A model generated the notes under the pieces. That model was given only the letters and a program-made list of their open reading frames with translations. It made no database searches and was not told the DNA's origin. The position numbers were made by a program, and so were the translations under genes. From contig CAIKWZ010000064.1 in the NCBI GenBank assembly GCA_903831255.1, forward strand, positions 1 to 40,018: a stretch of DNA of 40,018 nt, read 5' to 3'. Positions 17,275-25,952 of the stretch are shown here, piece by piece. Every line of letters begins with the position of its first letter. Position 1 is the stretch's first letter. Origin of the DNA: an uncultured Alphaproteobacteria bacterium. Its GTDB lineage: Bacteria > Pseudomonadota > Alphaproteobacteria > Caulobacterales > Hyphomonadaceae.

Positions 17275-18671
17275 GTCCTCGCCTCGATGAAATCCGCCCT
17301 GCCGGAGCTCGTCTCCTCGAGGAGACGTCCCGAGAGACTTGTCCCTGTGGCGGCGATAACCCTAACTTCGCAGAGCCGGCCGATCAGCGCCTCGGCGCCG
17401 TCGACATGGACTGGTTGCATATGGGGGGAATATCCGAGCGCCTGACCTTCACTCTTACCCCTTCGCGTGAAGAGGACCTGAAGCGTCGAACCAACCATGG
17501 TCAGATTGAACGCCCTCGATTGACGCGAGATCTCGGTCAATAACCGAGACAAACGCTCTTCCTTCACCGCCTCCTCAACCTCTTCGTCCATATCTGAAGC
17601 TGGAGTTCCAGGACGCGGCGAGTACTTAAATGCGTAGGATTGTGAGTATCCGACCTCACGCACCAGCGACAGCGTGCCTTCGAAATCAGCGTCGGTCTCT
17701 CCGGGAAAGCCGACAATGAAGTCCGACGCGAAGGACATGTCCGGCCGTGCGCGACGGACCCTGTCAATGATATGCAGGTAGTCGGTTACGGAATGCCCCC
17801 GGTTCATCGCTTTCAGGATCGCGTCTGATCCAGACTGAACCGGCAGATGGAGAAACGGCGCCAGGCTGTCGACCTCACGATGAGCCGTGATCAGACTGTC
17901 ATTCATGTCCCGGGGATGGGAGGTTGTGTAGCGCAGACGCTTAAGGCCGTCTATTTGACCGAGCCTTCGGATAAGACGGCCGAGATCCCACTCTGTCTGG
18001 TCACGCCTGCCGCCCTCGCCCACCGAACCTGAAACGCCATGCCACGCGTTCACATTCTGGCCGACAAGAACAATCTCACAGACACCCTGACCGACAAGGC
18101 CCTCAGCCTCAGTCAAAATATCCGCCGCTGAACGCGAATACTCAGCGCCGCGCGTATACGGCACCACGCAAAATGTGCAGAACTTGTCACAGCCTTCCTG
18201 AACTGAAAGAAACGCCGACGGGCCTTTCACATCCCTTATCTTTGAAAAAGCCCCGAATTTGTCCGCTACAGCGAAGTCTGTCTCTAACCGATCCTTGATC
18301 GATCGCGACGTCTTAGCGAGCATCTCCGGAAGCTTATGATAGGATTGAGGGCCGACGACGATGTCTACCGCAGGTTGACGGCGAATAATCTCCTCACCTT
18401 CCGCCTGAGCGACACACCCAGCTACCGCTATGGTGATATCCCCGTCGCCCTCGTCCTTCAGACGACGTATCTGACCGAGCTCGGAAAACACTTTCTCCGT
18501 CGCCTTCTCACGAATATGGCAGGTGTTCAGAACTATAAGCTGCGCCTTTTCGGGGCTGTCCACCTCAACGAAGCCTAAGGGTTTTAGGACGTCCGCCATC
18601 CTCTCGGAATCATAGACGTTCATCTGACAGCCGTATGTCTTGATGAATAGACCCTTCGGGGACGTGGTCAT
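17271..18671 (-). CDS. miaB: tRNA-2-methylthio-N6-dimethylallyladenosine synthase
   Basis: MiaB is a radical-SAM methylthiotransferase acting on i6A37 of tRNA. The N-terminal UPF0004 domain has Cys15 (GCQMN), Cys51 (NTCHIRE) and Cys86 (AGCVAQ) for one Fe-S cluster. The radical-SAM motif CDKFCTFC gives Cys161, Cys165 and Cys168 for the second. A C-terminal TRAM domain follows. The ATG at 18671 gives 466 residues, the normal length. A TTG nine bases upstream (18680) has a better-placed GAGG, so the true start is uncertain by three codons. It follows fur by 73 bases and overlaps phoH by four. Confidence 0.96.
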   Translation of the reverse strand: MTTSPKGLFIKTYGCQMNVYDSERMADVLKPLGFVEVDSPEKAQLIVLNTCHIREKATEKVFSELGQIRRLKDEGDGDITIAVAGCVAQAEGEEIIRRQPAVDIVVGPQSYHKLPEMLAKTSRSIKDRLETDFAVADKFGAFSKIRDVKGPSAFLSVQEGCDKFCTFCVVPYTRGAEYSRSAADILTEAEGLVGQGVCEIVLVGQNVNAWHGVSGSVGEGGRRDQTEWDLGRLIRRLGQIDGLKRLRYTTSHPRDMNDSLITAHREVDSLAPFLHLPVQSGSDAILKAMNRGHSVTDYLHIIDRVRRARPDMSFASDFIVGFPGETDADFEGTLSLVREVGYSQSYAFKYSPRPGTPASDMDEEVEEAVKEERLSRLLTEISRQSRAFNLTMVGSTLQVLFTRRGKSEGQALGYSPHMQPVHVDGAEALIGRLCEVRVIAATGTSLSGRLLEETSSGRADFIEART

Positions 18672-18744
18672 AGGTTTCAACGCCGCCTCAGCACATATAA
18701 CCAGCCGCCAAAGGGCGACCGAAGCCGTCGGTCATGCCGACCCG

Positions 18745-19152
18745 CTACCGTTCTTCGTCAAGTGGAACTCCATACAGCTCCAGACGATGATCAACCAGCC
18801 TATATCCCAGCCGGCGCGCGATCTCTGTTTGCAGTTTCTCGATTTCTTCCGAATGAAACTCGATGACCCGTCCCGATTTCACGTCGATCAGATGATCATG
18901 GTGCTCCTGAGGCGCCTCTTCGTATCGAGACCGACCGTCTCTAAAGTCGTGCCTCTCTATGATGCCGCTATCCTCAAACAGCTTCACGGTCCGATAAACT
19001 GTCGCCAAGGAGATGTTGGGATCCACCGAAGAGGCCCGACGATGCAGCTCTTCGGCGTCGGGGTGATCAGAGGCTCCCGACAGCACCCTCGCGATCACGC
19101 GACGCTGTTCGGTCATCCGAAGGCCTTTTTCGATACACTTCTGCTCGATCAT
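18745..19152 (-). CDS. fur: Fur-family metal-responsive repressor
   Basis: This 135-residue protein has a winged-helix N-terminal domain with recognition helix SLATVYRTVKLF (48-59) and a dimerisation domain with the metal cluster HHDHLID (84-90) followed by SGRVIEF. This matches the Fur/Mur branch. The only cysteine is Cys6, so the structural CxxC zinc sites of many Fur proteins are missing. In alphaproteobacteria this branch answers to iron or manganese. The ATG at 19152 has GGGGA upstream. Position between rimI and miaB is common in the group. No clear Fur box is seen within the window. Confidence 0.9.
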   Translation of the reverse strand: MIEQKCIEKGLRMTEQRRVIARVLSGASDHPDAEELHRRASSVDPNISLATVYRTVKLFEDSGIIERHDFRDGRSRYEEAPQEHHDHLIDVKSGRVIEFHSEEIEKLQTEIARRLGYRLVDHRLELYGVPLDEER

Positions 19153-19261
19153 TTACCGTCCCCGGTGGCCTCCCCTTACAGGAGGCGTCTCGACCTTCGA
19201 GTCTCCAGCCCACCGCCGGGAGATATGATGGCGGGGAACGCTCATGTCCACAAATATCGCG

Positions 19262-19705
19262 CTATGGTCGCGACATGACGATCGCGTCGACCCTGCAATC
19301 CGCTCTTCGATAATAGCCCGGCCGAACTCCGATCTCCCGAAACCCCTCCGCCATATAAAGGGCCCGGGCCGGGTCATTGTCCCGCGCCACCTCAAGCACC
19401 CAGCGAACCAGCCCCCGAGAAGCGGCCTGATGTGACATCGCCCTCAAGACCATCCTCGCGGCGCCGGTCCGGCGAGCGGCGGGGTGGCTCATGATTGTCA
19501 GAAGATCAACGTCATCGCCTGCCGCTGATGCAACTCCGAAGGCGATCAGCTCATTTCCATCCCGAACCTGGGAGGAAATCGTCGTCTCCCTCTCAAGCCA
19601 CGACCGAAACTCCGAGGCGGACCAAGGCGGGTCGAAAGACAAGGCGTGCAGGCGGGCGAGGTCCCCGACGTCGAGCAGATGTGAAGATCGGACGAAATTC
19701 ATCAT
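19262..19705 (-). CDS. rimI: RimI-like GNAT N-acetyltransferase
   Basis: This 147-residue GNAT protein has the acetyl-CoA region SHPAARRTGAARMVLRAM, where the RRTGAA loop fits the R/Q-x-x-G-x-G/A pattern, and the later LEVARDNDPARALYMAEGFREIGVR split over strands as in RimI. RimI acetylates the N-terminal Ala of ribosomal protein S18 in E. coli; the substrate here is inferred. It overlaps the tsaB stop as ATGA, and a second ATG follows directly (19702). The tsaB-rimI pair is widely conserved. Confidence 0.88.
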   Translation of the reverse strand: MMNFVRSSHLLDVGDLARLHALSFDPPWSASEFRSWLERETTISSQVRDGNELIAFGVASAAGDDVDLLTIMSHPAARRTGAARMVLRAMSHQAASRGLVRWVLEVARDNDPARALYMAEGFREIGVRPGYYRRADCRVDAIVMSRP

Positions 19706-20343
19706 GCCTTCAACATCGCCGTCGCATCCGGCGGACGCACATAGACAGGGGTCGCCGGGGGCAAACGATCGACCGGACTCAAGAATGAAACAACCTTCGC
19801 AGCCTCAAGGGCGGTTGGTCGTTCATCACGCATCCAGATCCCGTCGGGAAACCGGGAAAGGTGCGCACCCCCGAGGCTGCCGACAACGCCGCTGACATGC
19901 TGCATACGATCGATGAGACGGTCGAGACCTTCCTCGAAAGGGTCTCCGGCGGGTTTATCGTCTACGAACTCCTGCGCCCACCAGGTCAGATCGGGCGGTC
20001 TGGTCTTGGCCGGGAGCATGGCCAGCACCCGGCCAGGCTCTCTCGGCATTGCGGCCAAGGATGATACGCCGACGGCCGGACGAGAGAGCGCGAGGGCAAG
20101 ACCGCGGGCAAACGCCACCCCGACCCGAACGCCGGTAAAGGATCCCGGTCCTGTAACAACGGCTATCCGATCTACCTCGACCAAACGACGATCGGCGCGC
20201 GTCATGACGTCTGAAACCAAAACCGGAAGAGAGCTGTCGTGCCCCTTGGCCATCGGGGTCGAGACATCAGCTGCAACATGCCCATCGACAAGAAGAGCTA
20301 CGTCACACCCGTCCATCGCCGTATTCAACGCCAGCACAATCAT
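19702..20343 (-). CDS. tsaB: tRNA threonylcarbamoyladenosine biosynthesis protein TsaB
   Basis: TsaB is the scaffold partner of TsaD in making t6A37 on tRNA. The 213-residue ASKHA-fold protein starts MIVLALNTAMDGCDVALL and has the family signature TGPGSFTGVR (64-73). The frame is open to 20415, but the ATG at 20343 matches the family N-terminus. It lies 76 bases after nfuA and is coupled to rimI by a four-base overlap. The C-terminal part ends PVYVRPPDA, also usual. Confidence 0.94.
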   Translation of the reverse strand: MIVLALNTAMDGCDVALLVDGHVAADVSTPMAKGHDSSLPVLVSDVMTRADRRLVEVDRIAVVTGPGSFTGVRVGVAFARGLALALSRPAVGVSSLAAMPREPGRVLAMLPAKTRPPDLTWWAQEFVDDKPAGDPFEEGLDRLIDRMQHVSGVVGSLGGAHLSRFPDGIWMRDERPTALEAAKVVSFLSPVDRLPPATPVYVRPPDATAMLKA

Positions 20344-20419
20344 TGGCGCATCCCAGTCGCAACACCGACCCCAGCACCCCACCCGCGCGGCGGATCTTGG
20401 CTGAGACAGGCGCAAGCCT

Positions 20420-21004
20420 TCACGGAGCGGCCTCTACGGCTGTGATCTCCGGCACGTAATGTCTCAGAAGATTCTCAACCCCTTGCTTGAGGGTCATGAC
20501 CGATGAGGGACATCCCGAACAAGCCCCCCTCAAGCTCAACTGCACAACCCCAGTGTCTGCGTCAAAGCTCTTGAAGACGATATCCCCGCCATCCTGAGCC
20601 ACAGACGGTCTCACACGAGTCGCGATAAGTTCCTTAATCTCTGCGACGATCTCGGCGACCTCTCCCTCGTATGCCTCCCCATCAACAGACCCGCCAGAGG
20701 CGTCAGTGTTCCCCTCGCCGTTCAGGACGGACGGAGACCCGGACATGAAATGGTCCATGACAGTGGCGAGAACATGAGCCTTCAGTCGGGACCAGTCGGC
20801 GTCTTTATCCTTCGTCACCGCTACGAAATCCGATCCCAGGAAGACGGACTTCACGCCAGAAATTGCAAAAACCGCCGAAGCCAGAGGAGACCTGGACGCC
20901 AAGTCAGGAGATGTGAACTCGTGCGAGGAGCCATCGGTCACCGTCCTCCCGGGGAGAAACTTCAGCGTCTCCGGGTTAGGAGTGGACTGTGTCTGAATGA
21001 ACAT
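20420..21004 (-). CDS. nfuA: Nfu-type Fe-S cluster carrier protein
   Basis: This 194-residue protein has an N-terminal Nfu domain (MFIQTQSTPNPETLKFLPG, then SPLASAVFAISGVKSVF) and a C-terminal NifU-like domain with the CxxC motif GACSGCPSS (Cys162, Cys165), which binds a bridging 4Fe-4S cluster between two monomers. It delivers clusters to client enzymes; MiaB, encoded downstream, is one plausible client. The ATG at 21004 has AGGA eight bases upstream. It sits between the UspA-like gene and tsaB. Confidence 0.94.
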   Translation of the reverse strand: MFIQTQSTPNPETLKFLPGRTVTDGSSHEFTSPDLASRSPLASAVFAISGVKSVFLGSDFVAVTKDKDADWSRLKAHVLATVMDHFMSGSPSVLNGEGNTDASGGSVDGEAYEGEVAEIVAEIKELIATRVRPSVAQDGGDIVFKSFDADTGVVQLSLRGACSGCPSSVMTLKQGVENLLRHYVPEITAVEAAP

Positions 21005-21101
21005 GGCTGTGATCCTGTCCGGCTCAATTCAAGCGGTTGGCGGTCCATAGCCGAAGCTCGAGAGATGACGCAATGACCTCGGCGCATCTGCTTCGACCGG
21101 A

Positions 21102-21587
21102 TTACTCTACCTGACCCGCAAGCTCGTCCAGCTGCGCCGCGGAGAGAACACCAGGAATTATCGTCACGGCGACGGGACGAGTGGTCAGTGTCTTGCCCTG
21201 CCCCAGACGAGACACCAACGGTCCCGGCCCCCATCGACCCGAGCCGGCAGCAAGGACAATCGTTTTGATCGATGCGTCAGAGGCGACAAGCCTTCTTATC
21301 GCATCCAGAGGTTCATCTTCATAAACGATAACTTCCGGCCTCAGGCCGACCCTGCTCTCTACACGATCAGCATGCTGCAGCGCCTTCAATCGAGCCGAGT
21401 CCAACGCATCCTGACTGATTTCTCGATCCAGGCCGACCCAGCCGCCAAGAGCCGGCGTTCGGGCGCATCGTAGCATAACCAGACCGGCGCGAACCGCCTT
21501 CGCCCGCATGGCGGCGAACATCGCGGCCGTCAGGCACTCCTCAGTTTCATCCGAGACAACTAGAAACTTCCGCGATGCGCTCGTCAT
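21102..21587 (-). CDS. UspA-like universal stress protein
   Basis: This 161-residue protein has the single-domain UspA layout: an N-terminal strand KFLVVSDETEEC, a helical middle with DALDSARLKALQHADRV, and the C-terminal region KTIVLAAGSGRWGPGPLVSRL, PVAVTIIPG. The usual ATP loop (G-x2-G-x9-G-S/T) is not clean, although GSGRWGPGPLVSRL is in its place, so nucleotide binding is uncertain. UspA-like proteins modulate stress survival, and the exact role is unknown. It is 97 bases upstream of nfuA and 47 bases after the one-TM protein. Confidence 0.8.
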   Translation of the reverse strand: MTSASRKFLVVSDETEECLTAAMFAAMRAKAVRAGLVMLRCARTPALGGWVGLDREISQDALDSARLKALQHADRVESRVGLRPEVIVYEDEPLDAIRRLVASDASIKTIVLAAGSGRWGPGPLVSRLGQGKTLTTRPVAVTIIPGVLSAAQLDELAGQVE

Positions 21588-21634
21588 TCCAACATCACGC
21601 TCATCCCATACCGCCTGGTCAAGCCCCGATCGGT

Positions 21635-22648
21635 CTAATTGACGGCGGTGTCGGGAATGGCCTCAGCCGATGAAACAATCATCGCCTCGCCTTCGCGTGA
21701 TCTAAAGGAAGCCAAAAGATCCGCAGTCGCCGATTCCGCCTCGACCAGGAGAAATCCCATCGAGACAGCGTGGTTCCCCCACACCGAACCCTCGCTCGAA
21801 CCGTTCAGGACCAATAAAGGCCGAAATCGAGCAGCGTCGCCCCAGGCTTCGAGCGCCCTACGACGGGCGTCTGTCAAGTCGGCGTCTTGCGAGATCTCCA
21901 TCGCCTCAAGGAACACAAAGGCGGCCTGCGCACGGGCCTTCGCCGAATAAACTGCGACTGTAGCGTCCCGAGAGACCACCCCCGGAGGCGACCTATCCGT
22001 GAGACGGGCGATGTCGCGTCGGCCCTCGAGGGCCCAGATCCGGATCAGCTCGATCTGACGCGCCTGCTTATCCGCGAGCCGATCCGCGCCACCTCCCCGA
22101 CGCTGCCTTCGATCGTAGCTAACCAAGGCCTGTCGCCCAGCGTGCAGCTGGGCCACATTGCTCGAGGCGGTAATCAACCTCGAGGCAGCGATAAGATCCC
22201 GATCAGAACCTTCTGCTGAAGCCTCCCCGGACATCTCGGCCATCAGGGCGACATACTCTCCAACCGCCGATGACAGCGCCTGCTGGAAGGCCGGTTTGGC
22301 TGTCAGGTGAGCAGCTGGCGACAACCAGTGAGCATCCGGCGTCCAGCCAAGGTCTGTGTATTGACGCTCGATCAGGCCCGCTGCGGAGCCGGCCCATCGC
22401 GACGTCCACCGGGTTTGATCCACTATGCCCGACAGGTTCCGATCTCCAACCTGACTGGAAACCACCATCATCGCCGGATAGAACCCAACCGCCACAAGGC
22501 ACGCCAAGGCGATCCAGAGCCGCCGCCCCGGGTTCTTAAACCGCTTCAATTCGATTTTCCGGACTTTGGGCCCAGCCGGCAGCTCAGATCCTGAGGCGAC
22601 GCGCGCCTCAAGGGGATGCTCGCCCGATCTGTGAAACGCCAAGGCCAT
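21635..22648 (-). CDS. One-TM protein, possibly DUF2333-like
   Basis: This is a 337-residue protein with one membrane segment (about 43-64, LWIALACLVAVGFYPAMMVV) after a basic cytoplasmic lead. The rest is helical and presumably periplasmic. The run GWTPDAHWLSPAAHLTAKPA and the later DRDLIAASRLI recall, from memory, the pattern of DUF2333 proteins (asparagine/tryptophan, a proline-rich start, then a D-DL helix). I am not certain of this match. The ATG at 22648 has GGAG seven bases upstream. A 9-bp inverted repeat lies about 78 bases ahead of it. No catalytic motif is visible. Confidence 0.7.
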   Translation of the reverse strand: MALAFHRSGEHPLEARVASGSELPAGPKVRKIELKRFKNPGRRLWIALACLVAVGFYPAMMVVSSQVGDRNLSGIVDQTRWTSRWAGSAAGLIERQYTDLGWTPDAHWLSPAAHLTAKPAFQQALSSAVGEYVALMAEMSGEASAEGSDRDLIAASRLITASSNVAQLHAGRQALVSYDRRQRRGGGADRLADKQARQIELIRIWALEGRRDIARLTDRSPPGVVSRDATVAVYSAKARAQAAFVFLEAMEISQDADLTDARRRALEAWGDAARFRPLLVLNGSSEGSVWGNHAVSMGFLLVEAESATADLLASFRSREGEAMIVSSAEAIPDTAVN

Positions 22649-22725
22649 CTCTAAGCTCCGAAGACCGCCTCCCCGCTCTTCAAAGCGCAGAGCAGCGACG
22701 CGGAAGACTGAATCTATGGCCGCCT

Positions 22726-22751
22726 ATTGGTTAACGTCTGCCTTAACCAAT
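22726..22751. promoter_or_regulatory. Perfect 9-bp inverted repeat with TTAACC half-sites
   Basis: ATTGGTTAA and TTAACCAAT flank an 8-base spacer, three bases past the PCuAC stop and upstream of the one-TM gene. TTAAC repeats resemble CtrA half-sites, but the spacer between TTAA units is 8, not the usual 7. Alternatives are a U-less terminator for the PCuAC gene or an unrelated operator. Confidence 0.5.
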
Positions 22752-22754
22752 CCC

Positions 22755-23216
22755 TTAACGGCACGGAAAATTCAGGTTCAGGGTCTTCCCGGATTCGAGC
22801 GTTATTGTGATCGGAATTGTGGCGTTCCGCCCAATTTCCCGCACTCCGAATATCATCAGGTGTCGCCCCCCGGGTTCAAACGCCACCCGTTCACCTGCTG
22901 GCAGATCCAGACTTTCAAGCCGCTTCATGCGACTGATCCCGTTCTCAATCGAGGTTTCATGCATCTCCACCGCCGGCGCGGAGGGGGAACTCACAGACAT
23001 GATACGATCGCCGCGCAGCGAGCGAAGGGTCAGATAGCCGACGGCCACATCCCCGCTCCCCAGCGGCGACCTGCACTCCAGATCGGAAACGTCCAGGATT
23101 TTGGACGCAGGACCGCATGCGGTCAGTCCCGAAATGCTCAACAGCGCCGTCAAAAAGGCCGCAGCGGCGCGCCCGCGGTGGAACCCTACCCGCCTTTTAT
23201 TGGTCGATTTAAGCAC
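22755..23216 (-). CDS. PCuAC-family copper chaperone lipoprotein
   Basis: This 153-residue protein has a lipoprotein signal (FLTALLSISGLTAC, Cys34) and then a PCuAC (DUF461) domain. The copper motif H-x10-M-x21-H-x-M is exact: His86, Met97, His119, Met121. PCuAC proteins carry Cu(I) in the periplasm and help load cytochrome c oxidase. Cys48 and Cys152 could form a disulfide; they are not in the classic motif. The start is GTG at 23216, with GGAGGG six bases upstream. It follows trpS by 59 bases, and no other copper gene is near. Confidence 0.9.
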   Translation of the reverse strand: MLKSTNKRRVGFHRGRAAAAFLTALLSISGLTACGPASKILDVSDLECRSPLGSGDVAVGYLTLRSLRGDRIMSVSSPSAPAVEMHETSIENGISRMKRLESLDLPAGERVAFEPGGRHLMIFGVREIGRNATIPITITLESGKTLNLNFPCR

Positions 23217-23275
23217 GTGCGACCCTCCGCCCGCTCCCGCTACGTCCCCCTCAGGCTGGACATCCTGAAGGCGCC

Positions 23276-24301
23276 TCAGGGCCTCCAGAAACCCACAGCC
23301 TGACGGACCTCCGCCATAATCGGGTCGGCAATCTCACGCGCCCGGCCCGCCCCTCTGGAGAGAACTCGGTCCAACTCGGCGCGATCCGCCATCAGTCGTC
23401 TCATTTCATCTGAAATCGGTCCCAGCTTCTGAACAGCAAGTTCCGCAAGCGCCGGCTTAAACTCTCCAAACCCTCGTCCCCCGAAGGCGTTCAGCACTTC
23501 AGCCTCGGAAACGCCTGCAAGCGCCGAATAGATCGCAATCAGATTGGACGCCTCCGGGCGCCCTGCCAGCCCTTCAGGAACGTGAGGGAGCGGTTCAGAG
23601 TCGGTCGTGGCCCGGCGTATTTTTCGAACGATTTCGTCATTAGAGTCCAGGAGGTTTATCCGAGAAGCCTCCGAAGGATCCGATTTGGACATCTTCTTGG
23701 AGCCGTCCTTCAAACTCATAACCCGAGCGCCTGGGCCCGTGGTCATCGGTTCCGGCAATGGGAAAAAGTTGGGGATGTCGAACTCCCGATTGAAGCGATC
23801 GGCGATGTCGCGCGCCAATTCAAGATGCTGCTTCTGATCTTCACCAGTCGGTACATGGGTCGCCCTGTAGGCAAGGATGTCTGCAGCCTGCAGAACGGGA
23901 TAATCAAACAGACCGACCGAGGCTCGCTCCCGATCCTTTCCCGCCTTGTCTTTAAACTGCGTCATCCGCTCGAGCCACCCCATCCGGGCGACGCAGTTGA
24001 GGATCCAACCGAGCTCGACGTGGGCCAGAACCGCAGACTGAGGATAGATGATCGACCGCTCAGGATCGACTCCAGCCGCGATATAGGCGGCGGCTATCTC
24101 TCTGGTCTGATCCGCCAGACGCTTGGGGTCTTGAGACACCGTTATCGCGTGAAGATCCACGACGCAGAAAATGCAGTCGTAGGACTTCTGCATCTCAACC
24201 CACTTGGCCAGCGCACCAAGATAGTTTCCAAGATGGAGGCTTCCTGAGGGCTGAACACCCGAAAACACTCTCATAGGACCCGAATAGGCGCGTTCCGCCA
24301 T
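23276..24301 (-). CDS. trpS: Tryptophanyl-tRNA synthetase
   Basis: TrpS charges tRNA-Trp. The 341-residue class I synthetase has the HIGH variant PSGSLHLGN (HLGN at about 23-26) and KMSKS (about 203-207). QAADILAY and [19 protein letters not shown] are also characteristic. I take the ATG at 24301, which has GGAAA upstream. An internal ATG at 24274 would start nearer the family core but has no ribosome site. It follows murJ by 42 bases, the usual alphaproteobacterial order. Confidence 0.97.
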   Translation of the reverse strand: MAERAYSGPMRVFSGVQPSGSLHLGNYLGALAKWVEMQKSYDCIFCVVDLHAITVSQDPKRLADQTREIAAAYIAAGVDPERSIIYPQSAVLAHVELGWILNCVARMGWLERMTQFKDKAGKDRERASVGLFDYPVLQAADILAYRATHVPTGEDQKQHLELARDIADRFNREFDIPNFFPLPEPMTTGPGARVMSLKDGSKKMSKSDPSEASRINLLDSNDEIVRKIRRATTDSEPLPHVPEGLAGRPEASNLIAIYSALAGVSEAEVLNAFGGRGFGEFKPALAELAVQKLGPISDEMRRLMADRAELDRVLSRGAGRAREIADPIMAEVRQAVGFWRP

Positions 24302-24343
24302 GACGCATTTCCGCACTGCAATCGACAAAGCCCTGCGCGTCTA

Positions 24344-25942
24344 TCAGTCCTCGCCGCCGGGAGGCAAGGCCGACGCCGACGACCTGGGCTCCCTGCGGAG
24401 CGCCCCGCGAATTTCCGCCAACGAAACCGCCCTCAAAGCCAAGGCTAAACCGGCAAAGACCCCAAACCCGCCAAGCGCCACAACCGCAAGGGTCGCCTCC
24501 TTGCTTCCCAGAACATCCGTAATGTCATGATACCGGGCGGCGCAAACCGCGAGGACTGCCGCCATCACGATACTGGCGGCAGACAGTCGAACCAGCCGAC
24601 CTATCAGATGCGCGCCAGGTCTGTAGACCCCGTCAAACGCAAGCGCTCCTGAAAGAAGGGCGACATTAAACCATCCGGCAAGACTGGTTCCTATCGCAAG
24701 ACCAATCGCCCCATCTATTCCCACGGTCGGAAGCCAGAACCAGAGAGCTGATCCGATAATCGTGTTGGCGACCACGGTCGCGATCGCGAACTGCATCGGG
24801 CGCCCCGTCTTCTGACGGGCGAAAAACGGCGGCGTCAGCACCTTAGCCAGCACAAAAGCCGGAATGCCCCACGCAAAGTGGCGGAGCACCTCCGCCGTCC
24901 GGCGGGCGTCGTCCGAAGTAAACGCTCCACGGGTGACAGCACCGTCTATGATTAGAAAAGGCATAACCAGGAGTGCGAGCGCAGCGGGTATGGTGAACGC
25001 CATCGCGAGTGCGATCCCATCATCCATTGTCCTCTGAGCCCCGACAGTGTCGCTTCGCGCGAAGAGGGACGAAAGTCTCGGAACCAGCGCCGCGCCCACG
25101 GCAACGCCGATAAGTCCAAGCGGCAACTGATAAAGGCGGTCAGCATTGTACAGAACGCCCCGAGCCCCTTCATCAGACCCGCTGAGTATCTGGCTTACAA
25201 GCGAGTTGACCTGCATTGCGCCGCCAGCGATCGCCCCAGGAACAGCCAGCACGACGACCCTTCGAACTACTGTCGTCAACGCTGGCAAGACTATCGCCAA
25301 CCTGACGCCCAATCTGCGAACGCCCCACCATAGCAGGCCTGCCTGCAAGATGCCGGCGATAGTCACAGCCCCAGATGCGAAAAGCGCCGCTGCCTCAGCA
25401 TCGCCAATCAATACGAGGGGCGCGATGGTGCAGAGGTTCAACAGCACCGGAGCCCCCGCCGACAAGGCGAAGCGACCGAGGGTGTTGAGGACTCCAGACA
25501 GCAAAGACGCGAGGGTCATGCAAGCCAGATAGGGCATTGCGAGCTGAGCCATCAGCGTCGCCATCTCGAGACTTCGGGTGTCGTCAGCGTAGGCGGACAA
25601 CAACATCGGCATTAGGAATGGAAGAGCGACCTCAGCCAGGATCGTGAACAGAACCACAACAGCCATTACAAAAGCCAGCACCTGGGACGCCATCGCTTCC
25701 GCACTCTCAGGGCCCGCCGTAGCTCGTTCATGCGCGAAAACAGGCACGAACGCCTGCGCGAACGCACCCTCTGCAAACAGACGCCGGAACAGGTTCGGGA
25801 GCATCTGAGCGGTCGCCCAGGCGTCCATAAGAGGGCCCTGCCCCCCAAAACGGGCGTTCAGCGCCAAATCGCGCACAAATCCGAGGACGCGGCTGGCCAG
25901 AGTCAGGCCAGACTGCACAAATACGTTGCGGGCCAGAGACAT
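24344..25942 (-). CDS. murJ: Lipid II flippase MurJ
   Basis: MurJ moves lipid II across the inner membrane for peptidoglycan synthesis. The 532-residue product is strongly hydrophobic, with spacing that fits 14 membrane segments. It opens with SGLTLASRVLGFVRDLALN and LPNLFRRLFAEGAFAQAFVPVF, both hallmarks of the family, and RVLTPPFFAR-like sequence (KVLTPPFFARQKTGRP) appears later. The ATG at 25942 lies 10 bases after the glnD stop, with GAGGG seven bases upstream, so the two genes are very likely co-transcribed. Confidence 0.96.
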   Translation of the reverse strand: MSLARNVFVQSGLTLASRVLGFVRDLALNARFGGQGPLMDAWATAQMLPNLFRRLFAEGAFAQAFVPVFAHERATAGPESAEAMASQVLAFVMAVVVLFTILAEVALPFLMPMLLSAYADDTRSLEMATLMAQLAMPYLACMTLASLLSGVLNTLGRFALSAGAPVLLNLCTIAPLVLIGDAEAAALFASGAVTIAGILQAGLLWWGVRRLGVRLAIVLPALTTVVRRVVVLAVPGAIAGGAMQVNSLVSQILSGSDEGARGVLYNADRLYQLPLGLIGVAVGAALVPRLSSLFARSDTVGAQRTMDDGIALAMAFTIPAALALLVMPFLIIDGAVTRGAFTSDDARRTAEVLRHFAWGIPAFVLAKVLTPPFFARQKTGRPMQFAIATVVANTIIGSALWFWLPTVGIDGAIGLAIGTSLAGWFNVALLSGALAFDGVYRPGAHLIGRLVRLSAASIVMAAVLAVCAARYHDITDVLGSKEATLAVVALGGFGVFAGLALALRAVSLAEIRGALRREPRSSASALPPGGED

Positions 25943-25952
25943 GTCCAAACCC

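Noticed and set aside
16342-17445. Plus-strand open frame of 367 codons opposite phoH and miaB
   Set aside because: It spans the junction of two certain genes on the opposite strand, is rich in Arg, Ser and His, and shows no domain.
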